Notes: generated from the sequence alone by a model not told the origin. 36,498 bases of DNA from an uncultured Algibacter sp. (GCF_947487605.1 NZ_CANKXK010000015.1:1-36498), one strand, 5' to 3'. Numbered from the stretch's first letter, positions 15,271 to 24,253 are shown. Translations and numbers: made by a program.

Positions 15271-15846
15271 ATGACAGTAGAAACCATAATTAGTATTTGC
15301 CTTGGTGTTGGCTTAGCAGCATCGGTTGGCTTTCGAGTATTTTTACCTTTATTTGTGTTAAGTTTAGCATCGTATTTTGATGTTTGGCAACTTAACGAAT
15401 CTTGGCAATGGGTTGGTAGCACAACCGCGTTGGTAACATTAGGTGTAGCAACGTTGGTAGAGATAGGCGCCTATTTTATTCCATATATAGATAATTTATT
15501 AGATAGTATTGCGGTTCCTCTGGCAGCATTGGCAGGAACAGCCGTAATGCTTTCAACAGTAGCCGATTTAAGCCCAGTTATTACTTGGTCTTTAGCCATT
15601 ATTGCAGGTGGAGGTACAGCGGCTGCAATTGCTGGTTCTTCAAGTACTACGCGCTTAGCATCAACAGTAACAACAGGAGGTTTAGCTAATCCTGTAGTTT
15701 CTACAATCGAAACTGGTACAGCTGCTATCATGTCTATTATGTCAATATTTTTACCAGTTTTAGCCCTTATTTTTGTAATCATTATTTTATTTATAATTTT
15801 TAAAATCTTCAAAAAGTTTAAATCCCCTAAAGAACAAAAGCAATAA
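15271..15846 (+). CDS. DUF4126 domain-containing membrane protein
   Basis: A 191-residue integral membrane protein. Hydrophobic segments lie near residues 4-30, 48-70, 78-95 and 103-120, and a very hydrophobic C-terminal helix (VLALIFVIIILFIIFKIF, about 164-181) is followed by a lysine-rich cytoplasmic tail. The GVGLAASVGFRVFLPLFVLS start and the glycine/alanine-rich TAAAIAGSSSTTRLAST segment are typical of DUF4126, whose function is unknown. It follows the helicase by 19 bases and is probably co-transcribed. Confidence 0.88.
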   Translation: MTVETIISICLGVGLAASVGFRVFLPLFVLSLASYFDVWQLNESWQWVGSTTALVTLGVATLVEIGAYFIPYIDNLLDSIAVPLAALAGTAVMLSTVADLSPVITWSLAIIAGGGTAAAIAGSSSTTRLASTVTTGGLANPVVSTIETGTAAIMSIMSIFLPVLALIFVIIILFIIFKIFKKFKSPKEQKQ

Positions 15847-15855
15847 TAATTATAC

Positions 15856-15863
15856 TATTTTTG
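15856..15863 (+). promoter_or_regulatory. -7 promoter element for the kdsB cluster
   Basis: TATTTTTG matches TAnnTTTG exactly and lies 55 bases before the kdsB start. The -33 region, inside the end of the DUF4126 gene, has no clear TTG. Confidence 0.4.
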
Positions 15864-15918
15864 AAATTAAATAATTATCCTTTATTATATAGTTTTCAAA
15901 AACAATTTAAACCAATAC

Positions 15919-16647
15919 ATGAAAATAATATCTATGATTCCAGCACGTTATGGTGCATCTCGTTTCCCAGGAAAACTTATGCAAGACCTTGGAGGCAAAA
16001 CAGTTATTATGCAAACTTACGAGGCAACTGTTGCTACCAAATTGTTTGATGATGTTTTTGTGGTTACAGATAGTAAAATTATTTTTGATGAAGTTGTTAA
16101 TAATGGTGGAAAAGCCATAATGAGTATCAAAGAACATAAATGCGGAAGTGATAGAATAGCAGAAGCAGTAGAAAACATGGATATTGATGTTATTATTAAT
16201 GTACAAGGAGATGAACCTTTTACAGATAAAAATTCATTAAGTATGCTAATAGATGCTTTTAAAAATGACACAAATAAGCAGATAGACTTAGCATCTCTAA
16301 TGGTACATATTACTAATGAAGAAGAAATTAAAAACCCAAATACGGTTAAAGTTATTGTAGATAAATTAAATTTCGCATTATATTTTTCTAGAAGCCCAAT
16401 ACCCTATGCAAGAGATAAAAGTGTTCCAGTAAAATACTATAAACATAAAGGAGTTTATGCCTTTAGAAAACAAGCCATTCTAGATTTTTACAATTTACCA
16501 ATGTTAACCTTAGAAGCCTCAGAAAAGCTTGAGCAGTTACGCTATTTAGAATATGGCAAACGTATTAAAATGGTTGAAACAGATGTTGAAGGTGTAGAAA
16601 TTGATACGCCAGCAGATTTGGATCGTGCAAGAAAGTTATGGAAGTAA
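15919..16647 (+). CDS. kdsB: 3-deoxy-manno-octulosonate cytidylyltransferase
   Basis: A 242-residue cytoplasmic enzyme that activates Kdo (or an 8-amino form) with CTP, making the CMP-sugar used to build the lipopolysaccharide inner core. Diagnostic segments are [14 protein letters not shown] (6-19), INVQGDEPF (93-101), [11 protein letters not shown] and the C-terminal [16 protein letters not shown] with VEIDTPADL. Length is typical (about 245). It overlaps the following HAD gene by 10 bases. In Shewanella, a KdsB relative next to KdnA/KdnB uses 8-amino-Kdo, so the downstream KdnB homologue raises the question of which sugar is used here. Confidence 0.95.
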   Translation: MKIISMIPARYGASRFPGKLMQDLGGKTVIMQTYEATVATKLFDDVFVVTDSKIIFDEVVNNGGKAIMSIKEHKCGSDRIAEAVENMDIDVIINVQGDEPFTDKNSLSMLIDAFKNDTNKQIDLASLMVHITNEEEIKNPNTVKVIVDKLNFALYFSRSPIPYARDKSVPVKYYKHKGVYAFRKQAILDFYNLPMLTLEASEKLEQLRYLEYGKRIKMVETDVEGVEIDTPADLDRARKLWK

Positions 16648-17342
16648 ATTATAAAAACATAAAGGTTATAGGCTTTGATGCCGATGACACCCTTTGGGTT
16701 AACGAAACATATTTTCGCGAAGCCGAAAAGGAATTTGCCAAATTATTATCGAAGTACGAAACACCAAATAAAATAGACCAAGAGTTATTTAAAAAAGAAA
16801 TTGACAACCTTCCATTATATGGATATGGTGTTAAAGCGTTTGTTCTGTCTATGGTTGAGAGTGCCCTAGAATTGTCTAATAATAATATATCATCGCAAAC
16901 TATCAATGCCATTTTAAATATTGGTAAAGAGATGTTAAACAAACCTGTAGAACTATTAGATGGTGTTGAAAATGTACTTAAAACATTATCAAAAAAATAC
17001 AGGCTTATATTAGCCACTAAAGGAGACTTGTTAGATCAAGAACGCAAACTAGAAAAATCTGGTTTAACCGATTATTTCCATCATATTGAGGTTTTAAGCG
17101 ATAAGCAAGAAACGAATTATTCTAAATTACTAAATCATTTAGATATAAAATCCGATGAATTTTTAATGATAGGTAATTCATTAAAATCGGATGTTTTACC
17201 ATTAGTAAATATTGGTGCTAATGCTATTCATGTTCCATTTCATACAACATGGGCACATGAAGAAGTAAGCGAGAAAGATACAAATGGAAAAGCTTATAAA
17301 ACCATTAATTCTTTAAATGAAATTTTAAATCTTTTGAGTTAA
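16638..17342 (+). CDS. HAD-family hydrolase
   Basis: A 234-residue haloacid-dehalogenase-type hydrolase. Motif I is [11 protein letters not shown] (nucleophile Asp near residue 14), motif II is in LILATKGD (about 126-133) and motif IV in [13 protein letters not shown] (about 175-187). The helical cap between motifs I and II is of the C1 type seen in YjjG-like phosphatases. The substrate is unknown. It lies inside the Kdo cluster, overlapping kdsB, but looks unlike the small capless KdsC phosphatase, so assignment as Kdo-8-phosphate phosphatase is not supported. Confidence 0.85.
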   Translation: MEVNYKNIKVIGFDADDTLWVNETYFREAEKEFAKLLSKYETPNKIDQELFKKEIDNLPLYGYGVKAFVLSMVESALELSNNNISSQTINAILNIGKEMLNKPVELLDGVENVLKTLSKKYRLILATKGDLLDQERKLEKSGLTDYFHHIEVLSDKQETNYSKLLNHLDIKSDEFLMIGNSLKSDVLPLVNIGANAIHVPFHTTWAHEEVSEKDTNGKAYKTINSLNEILNLLS

Positions 17343-17343
17343 T

Positions 17344-17961
17344 TTGACAGAGATAGATATAAATACATGGAATAGAAAGAAACATTATGAGCATTTCATG
17401 TCGTTAACAGACCCGTATTTTGCGGTTGTTATTCCGTTCGATGTGACTAAAGCTTATAAATACTCGAAACAAAATAATGTAAGTTTCTTTATTAAATACT
17501 TACACGATTGTATGAAAGCAATAAATGCGGTTGAAAATTTTAAATATAGAATTGCAGAAGGAAAAGTTATAGTGCCTAAAATTATTCATGCATCGCCAAC
17601 TATTATGAGAAGCGATAATACTTTTGGATTTTCATTTATTGAATACCATGAAAAATTGAATATATTTACTAATAATTTTGAGAAAGAAAAACTTAGAATT
17701 CAAAATTCTAATGATCTTTATCCACCCAAGAATGGTTTAGATTGTATACACTGTTCTGCTATGCCATGGCTTAATTTTACAGGACATAAAGAACCTGTTT
17801 CAAATTCCTTAGATTCTGTGCCAAAATTAGCTTTTGGCAAAGCTTCATATGTTAAAGATAAATTAATAATGAACGTTTCTGTAAGTGTAAATCATGCTTT
17901 AGTAGATGGATATCATGTAGGAATATTTTCAGAAAAATTTCAAGAATATTTAAACCAGTAG
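17344..17961 (+). CDS. Chloramphenicol acetyltransferase-fold acyltransferase
   Basis: A 205-residue protein of the CAT family. The catalytic histidine motif appears as SVNHALVDGYHVG near residues 180-192, with the second His of the HHxxxDG pattern kept and the first changed to Asn. FRYRI-like (FKYRIAEG) and LPWLNFTG-like (MPWLNFTGHKE) segments also match the family. The start codon is a TTG, two bases after the HAD stop. True CAT enzymes detoxify chloramphenicol, but Bacteroidetes carry many chromosomal CAT-like proteins, and the setting in an LPS cluster suggests a different acyl acceptor. Resistance should not be assumed. Confidence 0.8.
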   Translation: MTEIDINTWNRKKHYEHFMSLTDPYFAVVIPFDVTKAYKYSKQNNVSFFIKYLHDCMKAINAVENFKYRIAEGKVIVPKIIHASPTIMRSDNTFGFSFIEYHEKLNIFTNNFEKEKLRIQNSNDLYPPKNGLDCIHCSAMPWLNFTGHKEPVSNSLDSVPKLAFGKASYVKDKLIMNVSVSVNHALVDGYHVGIFSEKFQEYLNQ

Positions 17962-18007
17962 AAATTAAATAATGCTATTTTTACATTTTGCAAAAGAAAA
18001 TTAATAA

Positions 18008-19090
18008 ATGAGTTATAAAAACTTTCCAATGGTGTCAAATGTAATATTTGGCAGAGGTAGTTTCAATCAATTAAGCGAGGTTATAGCTCCAAAGCGATTA
18101 AGCATGAAGGCCCCGTTTATTTACATTGTAGACGATGTCTTTAAAAGCAATTCATGGATAACCTCAAGAATTCCTTTATCTTATGATGATAGGATTATTT
18201 ATGAATCTTCAAAAGAAGAACCAAAAACATCGCAGGTAGATAAACTTGTTGAAGATATTATTTTAAATTGTAAAGAACGCCCATCTGGAATTATAGGAAT
18301 AGGAGGCGGGAGCATGCTAGATTTAGCAAAAGCTGTTGCTATTATGCTAACAAATAAAGGAGAAACAAAAGATTATCAAGGTTGGGATTTAGTAAAAAAT
18401 CCAGGGTTATATCATGTTGGCATTCCAACCATATCTGGGACTGGAGCAGAAGTTTCTAGAACTACCGTACTTACTGGTCCAACAAAGAAACTAGGTATTA
18501 ATTCAGATTTCACACCATTCGACCAAGTTATTTTAGATCCAGAATTGACTAAAGATGTGCCTAAAGACCAATGGTTCTATACAGGTATGGATTGCTTTAT
18601 TCATTGTGTAGAATCGTTAAATGGAACATACTTAAACGCTTTTAGCAAGAGTTATGGAGATATGGCTTATACGCAATGTAAAGAGATATTTCTAGAAGAT
18701 AGTTTATCTTTAGAAGCAGCTCAAGATCAACTTATGATGGCTTCATGGCATGGTGGTATGAGTATTGTTTATTCGCAAGTTGGTGTAGCTCACGCCATGA
18801 GTTATGGTTTATCTTTTGTTTTAGGAACAAAACATGGTATTGGTAATTGCATTGTTTTTAATCATTTAGAGGAGTTTTATCCAGAAGATGTAAAACTTTT
18901 TAAGGCAATGAAACTAAAGCACAATATTAAATTACCTACTGGTATTTGTGCCAATTTAAGTGATAAAGATATAGATACCATGATAAAAATATCTTTAAGC
19001 TTAGAACCGCTTTGGGAAAATGCACTTGGTAAAAATTGGAAAAAAACAATCACGCCTAAAAAATTAAGACAACTTTATTTAAAAATGTAA
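18008..19090 (+). CDS. kdnB: Iron-containing alcohol dehydrogenase, probable Kdo 8-oxidase (KdnB)
   Basis: A 360-residue type III (metal-dependent) alcohol dehydrogenase. The dinucleotide-binding region is IIGIGGGSMLDLAKAV (about 96-110) and metal-ligand histidines lie in GVAHAMSYGL and KHGIGNC. Blocks such as IFGRGSF, GIPTISGTGAE, FDQVILDPEL, DQWFYTGMDCFIHCVESL and YSQVGVAHAMSYGL resemble, from memory, Shewanella KdnB far more than generic alcohol dehydrogenases. KdnB oxidises C8 of Kdo so that the aminotransferase KdnA can install an amino group. KdnA is not in this window. Position in a kdsB cluster and next to a PlsC-like acyltransferase agrees with a role in lipopolysaccharide synthesis. 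Confidence 0.78.
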   Translation: MSYKNFPMVSNVIFGRGSFNQLSEVIAPKRLSMKAPFIYIVDDVFKSNSWITSRIPLSYDDRIIYESSKEEPKTSQVDKLVEDIILNCKERPSGIIGIGGGSMLDLAKAVAIMLTNKGETKDYQGWDLVKNPGLYHVGIPTISGTGAEVSRTTVLTGPTKKLGINSDFTPFDQVILDPELTKDVPKDQWFYTGMDCFIHCVESLNGTYLNAFSKSYGDMAYTQCKEIFLEDSLSLEAAQDQLMMASWHGGMSIVYSQVGVAHAMSYGLSFVLGTKHGIGNCIVFNHLEEFYPEDVKLFKAMKLKHNIKLPTGICANLSDKDIDTMIKISLSLEPLWENALGKNWKKTITPKKLRQLYLKM

Positions 19091-19091
19091 T

Positions 19092-19634
19092 ATGCAATGG
19101 CTAGCCAAACTTATATATTTTAAAATTTTAGGTTGGCAGGTTGAAGGCAATATCAATTTTTCTAAAGATTCCGTAAAAAAAGCCATTATAATTGCAGCAC
19201 CTCATACTAGCTGGCACGATTTCTATATTGGTGTATTACTTCGATCTGTATTAGGGATTAAAACTAATTTTATTGGAAAAAAAGAATTATTTGTTTTTCC
19301 TATAGGTTCACTATTTAGAGTGCTTGGAGGAACTCCTATCGATAGGCATAAAAAGGAAAATAAAGTAAAAGCAATTGCCGAATTATTTAAAAATAAAGAC
19401 GAATTCAGAATGACATTATCGCCAGAAGGAACTAGAAAAAAAGTAAGTAAATGGCGAACAGGTTTTTACTACATTGCTAAAGAAGCTAATGTACCAATTA
19501 TCATGTTTACTATGGATTTTGAAAATAAACAAAATAAAATATCACAGCCTTTTTATCCAACAAGCAATATAGAAGCCGATTTTAAATACATGAGAAGCTT
19601 CTTTAAGGATGTAAAAGGCAAAGTGCCTTATTAA
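19092..19634 (+). CDS. PlsC-like lysophospholipid/glycerophosphate acyltransferase
   Basis: A 180-residue acyltransferase of the PlsC (1-acyl-sn-glycerol-3-phosphate acyltransferase) fold. The catalytic HX4D motif is PHTSWHD (H38, D43), the substrate loop FRVLGGTPIDR lies near 75-85 and the SPEGTR motif at 110-115. It is shorter than housekeeping PlsC (about 240), with no long N-terminal membrane helix beyond a short hydrophobic stretch, and belongs to the compact group often found with LPS genes. The start is one base after the kdnB stop. It could acylate a phospholipid or a lipid A precursor; the substrate cannot be told from sequence. Confidence 0.85.
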   Translation: MQWLAKLIYFKILGWQVEGNINFSKDSVKKAIIIAAPHTSWHDFYIGVLLRSVLGIKTNFIGKKELFVFPIGSLFRVLGGTPIDRHKKENKVKAIAELFKNKDEFRMTLSPEGTRKKVSKWRTGFYYIAKEANVPIIMFTMDFENKQNKISQPFYPTSNIEADFKYMRSFFKDVKGKVPY

Positions 19635-19914
19635 ACATAATATTATTTCATAATGATTCTGGCATAGAAATTGTATAATTTAATGTATAACGAATGAAAC
19701 ATAAAGTAAACAATTATTTGTTCCTAAAAAGAAACATTCGCCTATCTATAAAAATGTAAGAGGTTGTCTAAAAAGTAAGTTCGATGTCATATTGAGCTTG
19801 TCGAAATATTTTTAACTTACTGATAATCAATATCGGTTTCGACAGGCTCAATCTGGCAAATCAAATTATAAAGACTTTTTAGACAGCCTCTTTATTTTAA
19901 GCTTGTGCTTAATC
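19635..19914. other. 280-base intergenic region holding a palindromic repeat element
   Basis: The first 120 bases show no feature. The rest is the nested palindrome at 19758-19892 listed separately, which ends 22 bases before the stop of the convergent metalloprotease gene and could stop transcription from both sides. Confidence 0.4.
19758..19892. repeat. Nested palindromic repeat (MITE-like), copy A
   Basis: The outer arms at 19758-19776 and 19874-19892 are 19 bases with 18 matches and one G-T pair. Inside, ATTGAGCTTGTCGAAA (19791-19806) pairs with TTTCGACAGGCTCAAT (19837-19852), again with one G-T pair, so the 135-base unit folds almost end to end. The outer terminus, GAGGTTGTCTAAAAAGT, is related to the ends of the unit at 34161-34290. 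It sits between convergent genes and could act as a terminator or be a non-autonomous mobile element. Confidence 0.7.
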
Positions 19915-22518
19915 TTATTTTATTTCTTTTAAAGCATTATCTATAAGTGTTCTTAAGTGTTGTTTGTGAGCTCTAGATAATAAATCTCCCGATGGTGCAG
20001 CCATATTTCTAATAATCTTCAAATTATATAAAGCCATCGATTTAGAATTGTAAGTAAACTTACTGTTTTGTTTACCTGTTAACATGCTAATTAGCATGTT
20101 GGTATATTCTAATTGTAAGTTCTGCCTAAAGGTGTTTACATTACCATAAATATCCGCTTTAAAAATAGCGTTATTTAAATCAGTCATAAAAGATGATAAA
20201 CTATATTCGTTGCCATATAATTTTGTATCTGTAATACGCTGTAGCGTATTAGGGTGTAGAATATGATTTAATACATTCTTTTGGTAGGTCAATATTTGAT
20301 TATGAATTTTTGGATCTTCTGGGCCTCTAAAAAAATCAAATCCACGTCGTTGCATAGCTAAATAATTATACAAATCGTTAGGTGCTTTAAAGGCATCTGG
20401 AGCAAAAACATACTTTTTTAAGGCATTCATAGCTCTTTTTTGATCTTCTAAACTAACAGGTGTATAAGGTTGTGTTTCGCCTTTTTGTCCAGCCATGGCA
20501 CGATCTAAATAAACACCCCCTATGTATCTAGAAATAATATTCGCTGCTCCAGCAGCTTGCCCACTTAAAACATAATATACACGCCTCAATTCTTGATAGG
20601 ACTTTCCTTCTTTTATAAACTTAGCCTTTGCAGTTTTTAACATGTCGCTCGCTAACATAATGCGATCTATCGAATATGCAATCGCATCATTTGACTGGTC
20701 ATTCGTCATAACTCTTGGGTCAATAGCTTTTCCAGGAGAACGCATATCATCTGCATCGTTACCAAAAATAAGTTCTGGTTTAGTAGATTGGCTTAATAAA
20801 TATTCTTTTTCTTTTAAAGATTTAAAAGGGGTATAACCAAACTGAATAGCCCAATCATCATAAGGCCCAACTGTTACATCATCATATTGTCCTTGTTTAC
20901 TTCTATCTCTTGTAATGTTTAAAGTGGCATAATCCATAACCGAAGCTGTTAAACACTTTCCTTCTATAAAGTCGGCATCTTGCAATTGCTCAGGAGAAAA
21001 TAACTGACTTGCTTTCATATTATGATTCAAACCTAAAGTATGTCCTACTTCATGCATAATTAAAGCTAGCATAGACTCTTTTTTAATACGTTCCATTTCT
21101 AAGTCTGACGCGCCAGTTGTAGAGGCTACAGTGTTTGCAAACAGAATATCTTGCTGCATATAGTTTCCGAAAGAGCAGGTGTTATAAAAATCTTCATCAA
21201 TAGCTAGCTCATTAAAAGGTGTATCAATAGCTGCCAATTCAAAAAGTTTATCATAAAAAACTCTGTTAGTAAAATGCACAAATTCTAACATAATATCTGC
21301 CCCTAATATCTGTCCCGTTCTTGGATTAACAAAACTAGGGCCATAACCTCCAAAAGGAGGTTGTGGTGATGAAGTCCATCGCAATACATTATACCTAATA
21401 TCTCCTGCATCCCATTTGGCATCATCTGGTTGTTGCTTAACAACTAAAACATTCTTAAATCCAGCTTTTTCAAAAGCCTTATTCCATTCTAAAACGCCCT
21501 GTTTTATTGTTTCTCGCCATTCTATTGGAGTTGAATTTTCCATCCACCAAACAATTGGTTCAACAGGTTCTGAAATTAGTGCATCTGGGTCTTTCTTTTT
21601 TAAATTCCAACGATGAATTAAATCTCTATAGGGTGTTGAATTTGTAGCTGTTTGATCGTTTACTTTGGTAGCAAAAAAACCAACACGAGGATCTTCAAAA
21701 CGAGGTGTATAATCGTTCTCAGGCATCATAATTAAACTATGATAAACTTTTATACTCACATTTCTTCCATCTGAGACTGCCTGAGATCCTCCATTTAAAA
21801 CAGAAGGACTTGAGTATACATATTCTACTAAAACATCTGTGTTATTTGGATAGTTTTTTATAGTATTAATTTTGGTTTTATTCTTATCAAGGTTCCCTAA
21901 TTTAAATGCCATAGGCGATGTACTTGGTCGGGTAGGGGGCTTTAATTGACCGAAGGTTTCTTTTAAAAATAAGTCGTCGGCTTTAATCAAATACAAACCT
22001 TTTTCTTTATTATGTGCTTCTATTTTTAAACTAGCCATATTGCCTTCACTAATATTAGCATTTTTAGATTTAGAAATAGCATTATTTGGGTCGAAATAAA
22101 ATGACGTATTTTGAGTAACAAATTCAATTTTATTAAAATGTTTTTTTACTTTAAATACTTTTGAACGGCCATAAGCACCACGATTAACTCTTCCTGCATC
22201 CAAAACACCATCTGCTATTTGTCCAAAGTGGATATACTCTTTTCCTATTTGATCTTCAGAAATAAGCATTTGTATTGAACCAGTAATAGTGTCTTGATAT
22301 ATTTTAAATAAGCCATTTATCTTCTTTGAAGATTTAGTTAATTCTTTAATTGTTTTTTCTTTCGATTTTTTCTCAGGTTTAATTGCAATGGTTTCAGTCG
22401 TCTCTTTGCTTTTCTTTTTTTTCTTTTTCTGGGCTTCCATTGAGGTAGGAAGAATAAAGAGTGCTAACAGAAACACTAAGGAAACTTTCCTAAAAAATTC
22501 AACTTTTATTAATCTCAT
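19915..22518 (-). CDS. Exported zinc-dependent metalloprotease (DUF5117/DUF5118 type)
   Basis: A protein of about 867 residues. The start is taken at the ATG at 22518; a TTG three codons upstream is less likely. The signal peptide is followed by a lysine-rich segment (AQKKKKKKSK), then the N-terminal domains of the DUF5118/DUF5117 family. The zinc site is HEVGHTLGLNH (H489, E490, H493, H499), with the Met-turn-like SVMDY following about 30 residues later (metzincin-like arrangement). The C-terminal half is helical. Bacteroidetes encode several such large periplasmic or surface proteases; substrates are unknown. It ends close to the palindromic repeat and is divergent from the NYN gene. Confidence 0.9.
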   Translation of the reverse strand: MRLIKVEFFRKVSLVFLLALFILPTSMEAQKKKKKKSKETTETIAIKPEKKSKEKTIKELTKSSKKINGLFKIYQDTITGSIQMLISEDQIGKEYIHFGQIADGVLDAGRVNRGAYGRSKVFKVKKHFNKIEFVTQNTSFYFDPNNAISKSKNANISEGNMASLKIEAHNKEKGLYLIKADDLFLKETFGQLKPPTRPSTSPMAFKLGNLDKNKTKINTIKNYPNNTDVLVEYVYSSPSVLNGGSQAVSDGRNVSIKVYHSLIMMPENDYTPRFEDPRVGFFATKVNDQTATNSTPYRDLIHRWNLKKKDPDALISEPVEPIVWWMENSTPIEWRETIKQGVLEWNKAFEKAGFKNVLVVKQQPDDAKWDAGDIRYNVLRWTSSPQPPFGGYGPSFVNPRTGQILGADIMLEFVHFTNRVFYDKLFELAAIDTPFNELAIDEDFYNTCSFGNYMQQDILFANTVASTTGASDLEMERIKKESMLALIMHEVGHTLGLNHNMKASQLFSPEQLQDADFIEGKCLTASVMDYATLNITRDRSKQGQYDDVTVGPYDDWAIQFGYTPFKSLKEKEYLLSQSTKPELIFGNDADDMRSPGKAIDPRVMTNDQSNDAIAYSIDRIMLASDMLKTAKAKFIKEGKSYQELRRVYYVLSGQAAGAANIISRYIGGVYLDRAMAGQKGETQPYTPVSLEDQKRAMNALKKYVFAPDAFKAPNDLYNYLAMQRRGFDFFRGPEDPKIHNQILTYQKNVLNHILHPNTLQRITDTKLYGNEYSLSSFMTDLNNAIFKADIYGNVNTFRQNLQLEYTNMLISMLTGKQNSKFTYNSKSMALYNLKIIRNMAAPSGDLLSRAHKQHLRTLIDNALKEIK

Positions 22519-22680
22519 AATGAACAATGCTATGCGGAATGATATATTCCAATTATTTATTAAAACAAATTAGTCAAGAGCAAATTTAAATATTAAGCAA
22601 TGCTTATTATCTTATAGATATGTTAAAAGATAACGGGGCAACTTTATATTAAATCATTATATTTCAGTAACTTTCCACCT

Positions 22681-23409
22681 ATGATAAAAGACACGAAAAT
22701 AGCTGTATTAATTGACGGCGATAATATACCATCGAAGTATATTTCTGAAATGATGGAAGAAATTGCTAAGTATGGAACCCCAACAATAAAACGAATTTAT
22801 GGCGATTGGACAAAGCCACATTTATCGAAATGGAAAAATGTGTTATTAGAAAATGCCATAACACCAATACAACAATATGGGTATACAACTGGTAAGAATG
22901 CAACAGATTCTGCCATGATAATTGATGCCATGGATATTTTATATTCTGAAAAAGTTAATGGTTTTTGCTTGGTATCTTCCGATAGTGATTTCACAAAACT
23001 AGCAACACGCTTGCGTGAAGCAGCTATGGTTGTTTATGGTATGGGCGAGAAGAAAACGCCAAATCCATTTATAGTGGCATGCGATAAATTTATTTATTTA
23101 GAAATTCTTGCCAATGATGAGGATAAAGATGAAAAGACTGGTAAAAAGAAAAAAGAAAATTTATACAATATAACACCCAAAGTTATTAAGCTTCTTAAAA
23201 ACTCTGTGGCTGACGCTGCTGATGATGATGGGTGGGCTTTTTTAGGAGATGTAGGGTCTTTAATACTTAAAAAACAACCAAATTTCGATTCTAGAAACTT
23301 TGGGTTTGCAAAATTAACACCGCTGTTTAAATCTTTAGATCATTTTGAATTAGAACAAAGAGATCAAACCAATGGAAGATTTAAATTAATTTATGTTAGA
23401 AATAAATAG
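22681..23409 (+). CDS. NYN-domain protein with C-terminal OST-HTH/LOTUS domain
   Basis: A 242-residue protein. The N-terminal NYN (PIN-like nuclease) domain shows the acidic residues IAVLIDGDNIP (D12, D14), NATDSAMIIDAMD (about 77-89) and LVSSDSDFTKLATRLRE (about 99-115). From about residue 160 to the end is a winged-helix domain of the OST-HTH/LOTUS kind (GWAFLGDVGSLILKKQPNFD...FKSLDHFEL). Such proteins are predicted RNases acting on structured RNA. It stands alone, with a promoter-like TATATTTC about 15 bases upstream and a bidirectional terminator downstream. Confidence 0.88.
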   Translation: MIKDTKIAVLIDGDNIPSKYISEMMEEIAKYGTPTIKRIYGDWTKPHLSKWKNVLLENAITPIQQYGYTTGKNATDSAMIIDAMDILYSEKVNGFCLVSSDSDFTKLATRLREAAMVVYGMGEKKTPNPFIVACDKFIYLEILANDEDKDEKTGKKKKENLYNITPKVIKLLKNSVADAADDDGWAFLGDVGSLILKKQPNFDSRNFGFAKLTPLFKSLDHFELEQRDQTNGRFKLIYVRNK

Positions 23410-23415
23410 GTGTTA

Positions 23416-23443
23416 AAAAAAGAGGATTCAAGTCCTCTTTTTT
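23416..23443. terminator. Bidirectional intrinsic terminator between the NYN gene and yebC
   Basis: AAAAAAGAGGA (23416-23426) and TCCTCTTTTTT (23433-23443) form an 11-pair stem around the loop TTCAAG, with A and T runs that work for both convergent genes. Confidence 0.92.
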
Positions 23444-23463
23444 ATATATTGACAAAATGCTGC

Positions 23464-24183
23464 TTATGCAGTTGTTTCTTCCATAGTGTGATAAACGTTT
23501 TGCACATCATCATCTTCTTCAAGTTTTTCTAAGAGCTTTTCAACATCTTCAGCTTGTTCTGGAGATAGCGATTTTGTGACTTGGGGAATACGCTCAAATC
23601 CAGAGGATAAAATTTCTATTTCTCTACGTTCTAATTCTGCTTGAATGGCTCCAAAACTTTCAAAAGGGGCATATATTAATATACCATCTTCATCTGCAAA
23701 CACTTCCTCTGCACCAAAATCAATAAATTCTAGCTCTATTTCTTCTGGGTCTAAGCCTTCCGCATTGATTCTGAAATTGCATGTATGATCAAACATAAAA
23801 ACGACTGAACCTGATGTGCCTAAACTACCATCACATTTATTAAAATAGCTTCGTACATTGGCAACTGTTCTGGTATTGTTATCTGTTGCAGTTTCTACTA
23901 AAATAGCAATACCATGAGGTGCGTAGCCCTCAAACACCACTTCTTTATAATCGCCTTGGCTTTTATCAGATGCTCTTTTTATAGCACGCTCTACATTGTC
24001 TTTTGGCATGTTTACAGATTTTGCATTCTGTATAACAGCTCTTAAACGCGAGTTACTATCTGGATCTGGACCACCTTCTTTTACAGCCATTACAATATCT
24101 TTACCAATACGTGTAAAGGCTTTACTCATGGCAGACCAACGTTTCATTTTTCTTGCTTTTCTAAATTCGAAAGCTCTTCCCAT
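23464..24183 (-). CDS. yebC: YebC/PmpR family DNA-binding transcriptional regulator (TACO1-like)
   Basis: A 239-residue protein of the YebC/TACO1 family, described as DNA-binding regulators and as factors that relieve ribosome stalling. The start is the ATG at 24183 (MGRAFEFRKARKMKRWSAMSKAF, where the usual AGHSKW is replaced by the Bacteroidetes form). Typical blocks are FTRIGKDIVMAVKEGGPDPD, LRAVIQNAKSVNMPKDNVERAI and YEGYAPHGIAILVE-like FEGYAPHGIAI. The C-terminus is acidic. A very good promoter (24254-24284) and a leader hairpin (24201-24226) precede it. Confidence 0.95.
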   Translation of the reverse strand: MGRAFEFRKARKMKRWSAMSKAFTRIGKDIVMAVKEGGPDPDSNSRLRAVIQNAKSVNMPKDNVERAIKRASDKSQGDYKEVVFEGYAPHGIAILVETATDNNTRTVANVRSYFNKCDGSLGTSGSVVFMFDHTCNFRINAEGLDPEEIELEFIDFGAEEVFADEDGILIYAPFESFGAIQAELERREIEILSSGFERIPQVTKSLSPEQAEDVEKLLEKLEEDDDVQNVYHTMEETTA

Positions 24184-24200
24184 AATCAAATTATTATTTT

Positions 24201-24226
24201 GTCATTCCCCCGAAGGAGGGAATCTT
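24201..24226 (-). repeat. REP-like hairpin in the yebC leader (copy 1 of 3)
   Basis: Plus-strand CATTCCCCCGAAGGAGGGAA lies 18 bases upstream of the yebC ATG. In the RNA, UUCCCUC and GGGGGAA pair around a CUUC loop. The same unit, with compensatory base changes, precedes gcvT (26578-26603) and thrB (29638-29663). Confidence 0.75.
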
Positions 24227-24253
24227 TTAGATATATTAATTTTTTAACTCTAG

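Noticed and set aside
15471-15812. 113-codon open frame antisense to the DUF4126 gene
   Set aside because: It is the shadow of a low-complexity membrane protein gene on the other strand and has no start context or homology that I recognise.
17344-17961. Antibiotic resistance call for the CAT-like gene
   Set aside because: The genomic setting and the family's wide chromosomal spread in Bacteroidetes make a resistance role unsupported.
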